Source of the DNA: Monomorium pharaonis
Lineage: Eukaryota; Arthropoda; Insecta; Hymenoptera; Formicidae
NCBI RefSeq assembly: GCF_013373865.1
Contig: NC_050476.1
Span: 9,529,001 to 9,593,000, forward strand
Length of the DNA stretch: 64,000 bases
Direction of reading: 5' to 3'
A model generated the notes under the pieces. It did not search any database. It worked only from the letters and a program-made list of their open reading frames with translations, and was not told the DNA's origin. Made by a program: the position numbers and the translations under genes. Numbering within the stretch: the first letter of the stretch is position 1; every line of letters begins with the position of its first letter. Positions 54,431-64,000 of the stretch are shown here, in pieces.

Positions 54431-54819
54431 GAAATACCAAGAAAATCTCTTGGTGAAGCCAAAGGCTGCAGAAGCTCAGAAATGCGGCACGTCGTGCCTG
54501 GAACAAGACAAAAAACACGGATCACCAGGCTGACTGAGACTCTTATCAGAAGACCTACAGGGATTCTGTGGCAAGAGCTAAGGGGAGCTGGAGAGGGTTC
54601 TGTGAGTCGATGGAGAGGATAGCCAAAGCTGCTAAGTTCGGCAGGATCTTGGCCAAAATCAGAACGCGGCTCTAGAAACTATTCGGCTTAATGACAAGAC
54701 GATGATGACTGGGAAATAATACCTGATTCACTTACTGGAATCAAACTTTCCAGATTTCCACGGAAGTTCGGGAGGAGATATCCAAGAAAAAAACTTGTGC
54801 AGGACATAAAAGAATCATT

Positions 54820-55330
54820 AATCTTTGGCTGCCGAAATTGTTAGGTCCAATAAGGTCAAATAGGTAGAAGCTTTCAAGCCTTTAAGTCAGACTAGATGTC
54901 AATCTTTCTGGCTCTTCTACAAGAAAGGTTGAAGCAGATCATCGGTCCATTCACGCAGACGTTGAGGGCTTATTTGACTGCTATACGTCCAGAAGTTGGA
55001 GACAGACAATGGTTGTATTCATTCGTAAAATGAAAAGGACGGATTACAGAACCGCTAAGAATTTTCGTCCGATCAGCCTGACGTCTTTTCTTCTCAACAC
55101 ACTGAAAAAGCAAGCTAGTGGATATTTACATACGTGAGATGGTTCTACTGCAACATTCGCTGCATGTAAATCAGCATGCATATCGTACGGATTATTAAAC
55201 AAAAACGGGACTTCACTCTGCTGTACCGTTCATCAAGAACCAATTAAAGAGAAAAGGCTATAATGGCTGGCACCTTTCTGGATATAGAGAGCGCATTTAA
55301 CAACACACCACAAGAACGATGTCTGACCCA
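54820..55330 (+). pseudogene. LINE reverse transcriptase, N-terminal half, degenerate
   Basis: Across frames: FLALLQERLKQIIGPFTQTL, LRAYLTAIRPEV, then FRPISLTSFLL-like sequence, VDIYIREMVLLQHSLHVNQH, AYRTD, GLHSAVPFIKNQLKEK and a FLDIESAFNN-like block with the first catalytic Asp (about 55272-55300). The YADD half is missing. Confidence 0.65.
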
Positions 55331-55389
55331 CTTAAATCGAATTTCCGGATTTCCGCGCAGGCCCGGAGACACATCCAGCAACGAGGAAA

Positions 55390-55605
55390 TAATTGGTCTC
55401 TAGCGACCAAAATCGTTAGGCCCAATAGAATCAAATAGGCCGTAGAAGTTTTCAAGCCTTTCAAGTCGGCCAAACCAAACCAGGTCATTCTGACCCTTCT
55501 TGGGAAGGGGCTGGAACAGATCATCGGTCCGCTCACGCAGACGTTGAAAGCTTGTTTAGCTACACGCCCAGAGCTTGAAGACAAGCAAAGATTGGACCTA
55601 TAAAA
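55390..55605 (+). pseudogene. Second copy of an RT segment of the same LINE
   Basis: Sequence from TTGGTCTCTAGCGACCAAAATC to GACAAGCAAAGATTGGAC parallels 54820-55015 and encodes WSLATKIVRPNRIK and LLGKGLEQIIGPLTQTLKAC. It joins abruptly to the first copy after the FNN block, so it is either a local duplication or a second nested LINE piece. Confidence 0.6.
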
Positions 55606-55610
55606 AGGTC

Positions 55611-56639
55611 ACACTTAACAAGTCAAACTTTCGCCTAGAGATTCTTAAAGTAAAGTCTTTGCCCTTTAATTTAAAAAAAAGATTCATATAATTTGAATAA
55701 TTTTTCGCAAAGTTACGTTACTTTTGAAGATTGCCTAAAAATTCAGTCAAAATTTTTGTCCCGTTTTTTTTTTTTTTGCGCCAGTGTTATGTATATAGGG
55801 TAAAGGTGCCGATTATGATATAGTATCCCTAATATGAGATAGCGTCAATTAACAAAACGGTGCACTTAAAATTTGTAGCGCTTGCGTCGCTTACTTCCTC
55901 GGATGAACAGGTCCAATCGTGTATCACTTTGCGCCGACCAGCAATAGCGAACAGGCGAGGACAGGCTAATTTGTTGCAAAAATAAAAACAAATATTTCTC
56001 CCGCACTAGATTCAAGGTACGTTAAATGTTATAAAATTTGTTTTGAATGTTGTAAAATATTAATAAATTCGTCGTTAATATATTTTATGATGTTAGTGCA
56101 CATTATAGTGTTTTATAAATAAAACAAAATGTTTTTTTGTTGAATCCTCCAAACCTATTGTTTCCCCCAAAAAGTTTAAGAATGGCTGTATCTTGACTCA
56201 CAATGAGACCATGCAACAATGGCTAAAACGAGACTTCCAAACTCAAAAACTAAAAAACTATTGATTTTCAGACCCATTGAGACTTTTAATCAAGAGATCA
56301 AATACTACAGGTTAACTACAACATACTAAAATTTCAGATAATTTAGCCAAGAACCAAAATCCATATGGTGAGGGGGGTCTTTCTAATTCATGTATTTATT
56401 ACTAAAATATAATATAACCAGAACGAGTGCGGCCAGAATCCTATGTTAAAGGTAATCCGAGAGAGAGCGTTTAAAGAAGTCTCCTTTTAACTATTTGTTC
56501 ATAAACTTTTTACGGAACTGTACAATCCCGTAATAAATTTATGAACGTGTTAGTTAAAAAGAAATAAGAAAACCTCTTAAGACCCTCTTTGTCGGATCGC
56601 AACACTAGCGCTCATATTCGTTCCGGTTATATTATATTT
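55611..56639. other. AT-rich DNA without recognised features
   Basis: Includes a T run near 55765 and GCCGATTATGATATAGTATC near 55808. No gene or element end identified. Confidence 0.4.
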
Positions 56640-56995
56640 CAACAATATTTACTTCCTCTATATTTATACCAAATTTCATTGAAATTGGAATTTTAATGCA
56701 ATAAAATAATCAGCACAAAAAAAACAAAAAATAAATTAAAGTTTTTTTTAAATAAATAGCATAGTTAAATAAATTTACACTTTAAAACTTTTTAGTAAAA
56801 CATTTTTTAACATTTTGTTTCATTAGCAAGACATATCAAGAAAAAACAAAAGTTTCCTTTAAAGAGTCGTTTCACGTCTTTAGATTATTTTGTAGCACCA
56901 ACTAAAAATTTCTCAATTCATGTATTTACATTTATGCCAAGTTTCATTAAAATTTATATTTCCGAGTTTGCGAGTTTCCATTATTATTGATAAAT
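56640..56995. repeat. Foldback family A, third locus (opposite orientation)
   Basis: Contains AAATAGCATAGTTAAATA, AACATTTTGTTTCATTAGC, ATATCAAGAAAAAAC and TTTCCGAGTTTGCGAG, matching the right half of 13673-14092 and more of its centre. The left arm is weakly kept. Confidence 0.5.
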
Positions 56996-57109
56996 AAAAT
57001 TGGTCAATCCTGGCGCACGACCGGAGCATGCAGAAACGTAGCATGTAATAAAGCTTACACGTTTATAGATTCTTCTAATTAAAACTTTATTTAAATTTTT
57101 TGGGAGCGT

Positions 57110-57345
57110 CCGAAATGGCCACGTTTGAAATGATTACGCGTAAATTTGACCACGTTCGAAATGGCCACGTTCGAAACGGCCACGTTCAAAATGGCCACGT
57201 TCGGAATGGCCAAGAAATATTGCACGGGGTTCAATTTGCCCACGTTCGAAACGGCCACATTCAAAATGGCCACGGGAAATATTGCACGGAATTCAATTTG
57301 CCCACGTTCAAAACGACCACGTTCGAAATGGCCACGTATGTTTTA
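57110..57345 (+). repeat. 15-16-bp phrase array, left arm of locus 2
   Basis: Repeats of CACGTTCGAAATGGC with variants (AAAACGACC, GAAACGGCC, CGGAATGGCC) and two longer inserts with GCACGG and TTCAATTTGCC. About twelve units. It is inverted relative to 57857-58048. Frames across it (76 and 94 codons) are artefacts. Confidence 0.75.
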
Positions 57346-57486
57346 CTTAATTTCAAATACAATGCACATGGGTTAGCGACTTGAACGGGGTGGATGCGGG
57401 AGGAGGCCAAAAGCCCCCCTAGCACCCCCACCTCGTGTGTATGTGTGTGCGTGTGCGTGCGTGCGTGCGCGCGCGCGTGCGCGCGC

Positions 57487-57551
<65 letters not shown>

Positions 57552-57640
57552 CGCGCAAAGCATTCTCTGCACCACATACATTTACGGCTTTCCACGCAAA
57601 ACAAGATGCTCGTTAAAATACGTATGTAGATATTTAAATA
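57346..57640. repeat. Core of phrase-array locus 2 with GT microsatellite
   Basis: ATGCACATGGGTTAGCGACT, ACGGGGTGGATGCGGGAGG, CCCCCCTAGCACCCCCACC, then a mixed GTGCGC/(GT)n run (57436-57556) and GCAAAGCATTCTCTGCACCA. Order and sequence match locus 1 at 48969-49120. Frames rich in His/Thr or Cys/Val are microsatellite artefacts, including the 173-codon minus frame. Confidence 0.75.
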
Positions 57641-57856
57641 TCTGCAATGAAAAATAGTACATCGAATCGACATCGATTCGATATCGAAATCATCATTTCG
57701 ATGTCGATTCAACGTCGAACTGATGTCGAATTCATTGTAGTTTCTCGCTGGGTTTCTCAAATGATATTTACGCATTTTTTGCATGGCTTGTGCTAGACAG
57801 AGCATGCGCTTGTGACTAAGAGGATATGACCGCTGCGCATACTCAAGTAAAACATA

Positions 57857-58048
57857 CGTGGCCATTCCGAACGTGGCTGTTTCGAACGTGGCCATTCTGA
57901 ACGTGGCCGTTTCGGAAGCGGCCGTTTCGAACGTGGGCAAACTGAACTCCGTGCAATATTTCCCGTGGCAATTCCGAACGTGGCTATTTCAAATATGGCC
58001 ATTTCGAACGTGGCCATTTCGAACGTGGCCATTTCAAACGTGGACAAA
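57857..58048 (-). repeat. 15-16-bp phrase array, right arm of locus 2
   Basis: GTGGCCATTTCGAACGTGG-type units, the reverse complement of the left arm, including the longer GTGGGCAAACTGAACTCCG insert seen there. Between the core and this arm (57641-57856) is AT-rich DNA with an ATCGAATCGACATCGATTCG cluster (57660-57740). Confidence 0.75.
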
Positions 58049-58918
58049 TTATATCCACTCAAATTTTTTATATTAATACATAAGTAAATAAATAATTTTA
58101 AATTAATGCGTGTGTTCGGATCCTCAGGAAGATTCGCACGATCCTTCTATATCACACAATACCTCAAACGCTCTATCGCTCGGCCCGCGCGCGTCTCGCC
58201 CCTTCCCCCGCACCCAGGTGGATCGAGCAGCTTGGAGACGAGGGGATTGGGAGCCGAGAGAGCGTTAAGGCAGGCGACAAGCATGATCACGTCGAATGCT
58301 CGTTAGGTGTAAACGAGTACGCTGGCAAATACATACGCGTTTTCGCCTCTTGCTAGGAGACATCAAGTTTTATGCGAGAGCTACATTTCGCGCGCTCGAG
58401 TGCCTCCACGCTTAATTAAGATTTTATCGAGTGGTCATAGTGTCATTGCTGTAAGTGGACGCGTGTGCAATAAAATAGTGCAATAGCAGAGCAGAGATCT
58501 TCATTCGAAATTCCCTCCGATCCTAGCTCCGCCTTATTGTCGTGTGCGCTTCGCGGTCTCCATCTTTCAACCGGTCACTCCTCAGTAAATCCCGCGGGTC
58601 GATCATCTTTTGATCGACACGCGTGATACAGTGTGAATAAAAAATAAATAAAAAAATAAGACTGAACAAAAAAATCATTTCAATTTCTAATTATTTTGTA
58701 TTTTATGTGTTTTTTGTAATTTATCTATTTGTTCGTTTGTATTAAATTATTAATCTTTTTTATATTTATAACTTTCCGTACTTAATTTTGCACAACGCTA
58801 GGTTAACTATAAGAAGTAATTGAATTAAATGAGTATTTTAAATAGTTGAATAAACATAAGCAAATAAATAATAAGATAAACAATAATCAAAAATTATAAT
58901 AATTTCTAACTGTATTTA
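58049..58918. other. GC-richer patch then AT-rich DNA
   Basis: 58106-58620 is CpG-richer with no readable product; an AATAAA lies at about 58469-58474. A solo LTR or SINE-like relic is possible but ends were not found. 58640-58918 is AT-rich. Confidence 0.3.
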
Positions 58919-60176
58919 CGTGGGTGGTTTGATAAATAACTTAGTTTAATAATAAAAAAAACAATTTGAGTTTTATAACGTACTTTATTTTTCGAACAGT
59001 TCCCTCAAAGTTCAACGCACTTACACCAATGTTACTCCAAGTTTCTGATTTCTTCACAAAAGTGTTTCTTCAAAGCTCTCAAAATATTCGTTTACCTCCT
59101 ATATACCTCTTCATATAACTTAAATTTGTGTCCTAAGAAAGTTCTAAGTTTCGGGAACAAATGGTAATCCGAGGGAGCTGAGTCGGGTAAATAAGGTGGA
59201 TACAGAAGCAGTTTAAATCATAGTTTGGTCAATTTTTGTTGAGAGTCACGGGTGGAATGCATCGGTGCATTGGTAAAAAATCTTTTTCAGCCATTCCCGG
59301 ATGTTTTTCTGTGATCGTTGCCTTCAATCTCTCCAAAAGTAGATGCGTAGTATTCTTCAGTAACGGTTTTTCCCTTCTCCAAATAGTCAATCAGGAAAAT
59401 TCTTTTCATGTCCCAAAAATTTGAAGCAATCACTTTTCTAGCGGATAAAATGCATTTTGCCTTTTTTGAAGATGGTTCGCTTTTGTGATCCATTGTTTAG
59501 GCTGTTTCGTTTCTGATGTACAGTGATAAATCCACGTTTCGTCCATAGTCACAAAACGCCGCAAAAAATGTGTTGGATTCTTCTGAAACATTTCCAAACA
59601 GTTGACCGTTGTTTGCATAAGTTTTTGTTCTGGAGTAAGCAAACGCGACATTCATTTTGCACAAATTTCTTCATTTGCAATTCGTTATGCAAAATAGAAT
59701 AAACCCGCTCAGTTGAAATGCCCGTAGCCTCTGCTAACTTGCATACTTTCACTCGTCTGTTAGCCAAAACAATATCATGGACTTCATCAACGATTTCTGG
59801 CGTTATAGCTGTTTTCTGTGCCCCGGGACGTGGTGCGTCTTAGATGCTTGTTCTGCCACGCTTAAATTTATTTACCCAAAGTCGAACGGTTTCATAAAGA
59901 GGACATGAGTCAATGTAGACAAAATCCTATCATAAATTTTCTTCACTGTTCTGCTTTCCAGAAAAAAGAATAAAATCACACCACAAATTCCAATTTATTT
60001 ACTGTCACTCGAAACACCTATGTTTAAGCAACTGGTAAACAACGGCTTAGCCGTTGTTAGTCAAAATGACCATACAATATTCAGCCATAGAATGAAAACT
60101 TTATGACCACATATATGGAATGTTCCTGTCATTTTATATTGGTATGCAAACCAAGTTACTTCTTTAACCACCCACG
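58919..60176 (-). mobile_element. mariner transposon, complete length, decayed
   Basis: Ends CGTGGGTGGTTTGATAAATA and, inverted, CGTGGGTGGTTAAAGAAGTA, flanked by TA (58917-58918 and 60177-60178). At 1258 bp it has the usual mariner length. The transposase lies on the minus strand and is broken. Confidence 0.9.
58990..59980 (-). pseudogene. mariner transposase, multiple frameshifts
   Basis: From right to left: SYETVRLWVNKFKRGRTS, a DNA-binding block KLAEATGISTERVYSILHNE, RLLTPEQKLM, RRFVTMDETWIYH with the first catalytic Asp, KVIASNFWDMKRIFLIDYLE, NAPMHSTRD (degenerate form of HQDNAP) and YLPDSAPSDYHLFPKL with the third Asp. The spacing of the last two fits the D,34D signature. Frames at 59549-59767, 59430-59651 and 59287-59493 are pieces of it. 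Not functional. Confidence 0.85.
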
Positions 60177-60370
60177 TATTCTAGTTTGTTTATTTAGTTA
60201 TTTATTTTCTCATTTTGTCATTAATTTAAATTTATTTACTTATTCATTCATTCATCAATATAAAAAATTAAAATAGTGTCAATTGGAAAAATGCGTATGA
60301 TAAGTGCGTGGAATCCTATGGCATGCTACGCTTCTGCATATCTTCTGCGTCTGATTGATCAACTTTACTT
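60177..60370. other. AT-rich DNA
   Basis: Short AT-rich gap with no features. Confidence 0.4.
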
Positions 60371-60772
60371 ATTAACTCATTAAGTCCCATGGCAAAATAA
60401 GTCGCAATATCAAAAAAGTGTTAACGCAGTTCCTGGCAGCGTTCCTAGCAATGATTTTTGCAACAAAAAATTAGTTGCAAGGACATTATTTAAATAAATT
60501 TGTCATAAACAAATTAAGAAATAATCATCCTAAACTAAAATAAACCATGCCAATCACTTCTACGCGAAAAATTACGACAAAAACATGTATAATATGTCCA
60601 AATTTATAACAAATAATATAATGTTTACAATATGTTCCTTGTTTATAACAAATTGTTTAAAAAAACTTTTGCAACTTTTTATTGCAAAAATTATCGCTAA
60701 AAACGCTACCAGGAACAGCATTAACACTTTTTCGATATCGCGAGTCGTTTCGCCATGGGACTTAATGGATTA
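60371..60772. repeat. MITE-like inverted repeat (~400 bp)
   Basis: Left arm CATTAAGTCCCATGGC, GCAATATCAAAAAAGTGTTA and right arm CACTTTTTCGATATCGCG, GCCATGGGACTTAATG are inverted copies, as are CCTGGCAGCG and CGCTACCAGG. No coding capacity; the 62-codon frame at 60585-60773 lies in the right half. Confidence 0.6.
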
Positions 60773-61724
60773 AGGTGATTCATGCACATAATGAAGTACT
60801 GTAGATTTAGCTTTCACTTACAGGAATTATTATTTAGGTATCGATACACATTCTCGTAAAATTTGAAATAAGCTTGCCGTCTACATATGCTAGAAAAAGT
60901 TTTTCAAAGTTTCAAAATTTTAGTACAGTTCAGCTGAGAGTTGTTCAATTTTTCACCAAAAGTAAAAACTTTCTTTTACTATAGTAATTACTGAGCATAT
61001 AAACCAAAAAACTAGATTATAAAAATCTGAATTACAAACATTCTAATAACCACAAACAATATATATAATGCCGACAATTTATTATTAATATTTAATCTTA
61101 AAATACATAAATCACAGATCTTGCGATCCGCGCGCGTTTGTGCGTGTGTATTTGTACCTGATCTACTAATATTCTATACGACCTTTTTTCTTCCAAAAAT
61201 CTTAAAATCTCATTTCTTGATTTATTAATTTGTATTATTCTGCCACTTTGATATAAATATACATATAAAACTAATCTAAACCCTTTTCTTTATGAATAGG
61301 TTAAATTGTTAAATTTAAATAACATTTACGCAACTCAAATCATATAGGTACCTAAAAAATACTTTAATTTAAAAGAAACTTATTAAAAACTTATTTAATT
61401 TATCTTAATAATAATTTTTATTATTTATTCATATACTTTGTATATAAATAAAATACTAATTTAGAAAATTCGAGTCTATTGACTAGAGAGTCGTACATAA
61501 ACCTTCTTAACAACTCAGTAAATAATAATTTCAATACTCTAAAATTAATAAGACTTTTAAAAAACTTTTAGTTCAAAATTTTACTTTCTTTTACTTCCTA
61601 AAATATTAATCATTCTAAGATTCACGCACGCACGTACGCATGCACGTTATATAGATACATATACAAGGTAAATTTTAATAGCTTTTAATAATAATTTTAA
61701 GTCTCAACTTTTTATCATGGGAGA
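60773..61724. other. AT-rich DNA without recognised features
   Basis: AT-rich with a short CACGCACGTACGCATGCACG patch at about 61624. No gene seen. Confidence 0.4.
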
Positions 61725-62575
61725 TGGATTATCAACTACAACCTTAACCTCACGGAGTAAGAGTAGAGAAGGACGATTTTCATAGCGTACGAATAGCAAA
61801 AATAATCCAGTTTTTAGACCTCTAATTGGGATGGAATCCGCTGAAAGGAATGGATTCTTACCCATGGTCGCCATTTGTAAAGAGAAGAAGAAAAAGAGAG
61901 AAAAGGCGAGATAATGTCATCTTTCTGAAAACTGCAACTCACAGATGCGACTTATTTTGCTAAAAATATTAACACTTTTTGCAGCAATTTCACTGTCAAT
62001 TACATTTTCTGCTGAATGCAACCACTGTCATAGTATTATTAATTGTACAATATCGTCATTGCACGTGTTTGTTGCTCCAATTTGCGATTATAAAATCAAA
62101 CTAAAAAAATATTAAAAAGCAATCTTTTTTATTGCGTGCATCGTATTATCCCGATCAGTCCGGCTGTCAGTTTGTTTACCTGTGTTTATAATATTGTAAA
62201 ATGGCGTGTTGGATACGTGGATTTACCACAAAAGATAAAAAAGATCCTTAAAAAAAGCTTTTCTACGGGTTGCACGAAAAAAATGTTAAATAATTGACGT
62301 AACAGTTGAATTACTGCAAAAGATGTTAATACTTTTAGTAAAACAAGTCGCATCTCCGAGTTGCATTTTCAGAAAAATGACATCTCTCCCCCTCTCTCTC
62401 TATCTATCTATCTCTCTTTCGCTCTCTCTTTACAAATGGCGACCATAGATAAGAATCCATTCCTTTCAGCGGACATCCTCCCAATTAAGGATCTAAAAAT
62501 GGGACCACTTTTGTTTCACGGAGATCGCCCTCCTCTTCTTACTCCATGCTTAACCCTAAAACACGGACAGGGGTC
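61725..62575. repeat. Foldback element, arms about 250 bp
   Basis: The left arm (about 61730-61995) is repeated inverted at about 62325-62575: GGAATGGATTCTTACCCATG against CATAGATAAGAATCCATTCC, GTCGCCATTTGTAAAGAG against CTCTTTACAAATGGCGAC, and TGCAACTCACAGATGCGACTT against its inverse. The loop (62000-62320) is AT-rich. Both arms can be read as a similar short peptide (NPFLSAD..PI..LK.G). The 101-codon frame at 62361-62666 starts in the right arm and runs past it; no domain recognised. Confidence 0.6.
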
Positions 62576-63004
62576 CCTACAACCCCAGAACGATTTCTTC
62601 TTGCTGCTTCGCCCATCGCGCCGCCCGAGAACCCAGGCTGGAAGGGGGGAAGAGAATGTTTATTAATTATACTATAACCTTGAACGGTTGCCGGCATCAG
62701 CCGTCCTTCGGCAACAAAAACAAACAAATATAAACTTTTGCTTGGGGTTTCCATAACCTCAAAGCGTAATAACGCTACTTTTTTAACAAATTAAAAATAT
62801 ACAACTTTGCAGTTAAGTAGATTATTTTGTAAGTCAAAAAACAACTATAAAGAGCTCGTTAATGCTAAGCAAAATTAATATAATAAACTGGTCAATATGT
62901 CAAGCCAGACAAATTATCCTAATACAATATAATTTATTAAATAAAAAATATATAATTATAAACGCGACTAAAAATCAACTGTGTTAAAAAATGTTAAACA
63001 AATT
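62576..63004. other. Non-coding DNA
   Basis: GC-richer to 62760 (GGTTGCCGGCATCAGCCG), then AT-rich. No gene seen. Confidence 0.35.
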
Positions 63005-63008
63005 TTGA

Positions 63009-63045
63009 AACGTTTCGACTATACCTATCCTCTTCAGTCGTAACA
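63009..63045 (-). ncRNA. Hammerhead-like motif of a Penelope-like element
   Basis: Minus strand reads GACTGAAGA, GGATA, GGTA, TAGTC, then GAAACGTTTC. CTGAAGA fits the CUGANGA core and GAAAC is intact. Stem II pairs four of five positions. It lies upstream of, and antisense to, the GIY-YIG fragment below, the same arrangement as at 15298-15427. Confidence 0.5.
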
Positions 63046-63369
63046 AATTACCAATATTTATGAACTTAAACATGAGTAAAAAAACGCAAACAAAAATATA
63101 ATTAAACAGTAAAAAAATGATGACCATTAAACAACCATAAAACAACCGCATATCGTCTATTAAAATGTGTCATAACAAATAAAAACGTGAACAAATAATA
63201 CAATCAAATGAATAATACAATTTTTCCGCAATTCGATTTTCATATTAAAAGGATAGAATAGATAGTCAAAAAGTCTTGTCAAAAAATCTAAAGCATCAAA
63301 ACCGATGGAATATGTGTAATTTATGAATAACATAAACTGATGCTATCTAATATCTAATAATAAAAAATA

Positions 63370-63568
63370 AAAAAATGACCACGTGTTTGAGTGGGATAAC
63401 GTTAAGATATTAGATTCTGAATCCAGATACCAAAAAAGGTTAATTTCAGAAATGATCCATATTAAGGAGCAAGTTAATGGCATCAATCTACAGAAGAACA
63501 CGGACTGTCTCGACAATTCATATTATTGTTTGTTTGACATTTTGTCGAAAATGACTAACAAACAATAA
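63370..63568 (+). pseudogene. Penelope-like element, C-terminal end of the GIY-YIG endonuclease
   Basis: NDHVFEWDNVKILDSE, RYQKRLISEMIHIKEQ and VNGINLQKNTDCLDNSYYCL match the end of the GIY-YIG nuclease region of Penelope-like proteins (the Glu of the SEMIHI block is a catalytic-type residue). The frame ends with TAA at 63568. Upstream RT and the GIY-YIG motif itself are absent, so this is a truncated copy. Confidence 0.75.
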
Positions 63569-63572
63569 AATT

Positions 63573-63580
63573 TTATGTAT

Positions 63581-63624
<44 letters not shown>

Positions 63625-63625
63625 G
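63573..63625. repeat. (TA)n microsatellite
   Basis: Pure (TA)n run after the Penelope-like stop codon, ending near 63620. Confidence 0.9.
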
Positions 63626-64000
63626 TATTATTATATATATTGTTAAGCAATTGAAAATTTAATCAACAAAGACGATATAAACAGTTACGTACAACGCCCG
63701 AGTTATGTTAATCGCGATTAACCAAAACAAAAGCGATGTGCTTTTGCACAAAAGATGACCATAAAACAATAATTTAAAATGTCTATATGCTGTGTGTACC
63801 AATCATGTTGCAAAAGTTTGTTAACTGCAAAAATGTTCCGCTAATCTGCCTTAATATTTTCTTAAATTTTGACTAATTAATAAATGTATTTCTTATATAT
63901 TTATGTGTATATACTCTTATTTTGTCTTCCATTTAATTATATATTCAAAAAACAACGTGCGTAGCGAAGAAAACCTCTTTTGAAAATCGATGATTTTCAA
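63626..64000. other. AT-rich DNA to the end of the window
   Basis: No gene or element recognised. Confidence 0.4.

Larger units (their letters stand above)
52430..55610 (+). mobile_element. Second LINE (Jockey/R1-type), degenerate
   Basis: Three regions in normal LINE order: a probable ORF1 part (52640-53500), endonuclease (53826-54430) and reverse transcriptase (about 54820-55330), followed by a second copy of part of the RT (55390-55605). Composition is near neutral, unlike the purine-rich LINE at 25-33 kb, so it is a different lineage. Multiple stops and shifts. Confidence 0.7.

Noticed and set aside
57419..57940. 173-codon minus-strand frame and other His/Thr or Cys/Val-rich frames near 57.4 kb
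   Set aside because: Produced by the GT/GC microsatellite and the phrase array, where no stop codons can occur.

Overview
The window is animal nuclear DNA, most likely from an insect; an ant or other hymenopteran is my guess. It is AT-rich, intron-bearing and dominated by transposable elements. The evidence is the mix of element classes: Penelope-like, BEL/Pao, Ty3/Gypsy, two LINE lineages, PIF/Harbinger, mariner, Transib-like and many foldback MITEs. Only one conserved host gene is clear: two minus-strand exons (38932-39127 and 39242-39432) of a myotubularin-type lipid phosphatase carrying the HCSDGWDR active-site motif. No bacterial features (operons, Shine-Dalgarno sites, CRISPR) are expected or seen.

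Layout. 1-2013: AT-rich repeats and a foldback. 2017-6951: a nearly intact two-gene PIF/Harbinger transposon inserted in an older AT-rich repeat. 6955-15290: foldbacks, a solo LTR, a 212-bp tandem repeat, a GC-rich retroelement-like block and a polypurine tract. 15298-16220: Penelope-like RT fragment. 16237-20440: BEL/Pao pol fragments, split by a 1.07-kb long-TIR element whose arms carry tRNA-like pol III boxes. 22340-22740: Gypsy RT relic. 23857-24292: tRNA-derived SINE. 24986-33610: one decayed purine-rich LINE cut by three insertions, including an ORF1-only LINE (29834-32125) with a 16-bp target duplication. 35103-37136: a large, nearly identical inverted repeat. 38340-38450: 5S rRNA-like relic. 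38932-39432: host gene exons. 40234-42938: internally deleted Gypsy element with both LTRs. 44878-46510: an inverted pair of Penelope-like terminal repeats carrying a hammerhead-ribozyme motif, one arm split by a Transib-like element (45310-46408) whose ends look like RAG recombination signals. 47325-50165 and 57100-58050: unusual short-phrase tandem arrays. 50174-50573: TA-flanked MITE. 52430-55610: second LINE. 58919-60176: decayed mariner. 60378-63570: MITE, foldback and the 3' end of another Penelope-like element.

How the parts work together. The mobile genes serve their own elements. The Harbinger has the usual pair of a DDE nuclease and a Myb/SANT DNA-binding partner. The retroelements retain pieces of RT, RNase H, integrase or endonuclease, nearly all broken. 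The insertions give a relative age order: the decayed LINE is older than its three insertions, and the Penelope-like pair is older than the Transib-like element. The most interesting items are the Transib-like element with CACAGTG heptamer, 22-bp spacer and ACAAAAATC nonamer-like motif at both ends; the Penelope-associated hammerheads; the ORF1-only LINE; and the inverted phrase arrays around a shared core.

Limits: all homology calls come from reading translated motifs by eye. Ends of old repeats are approximate.
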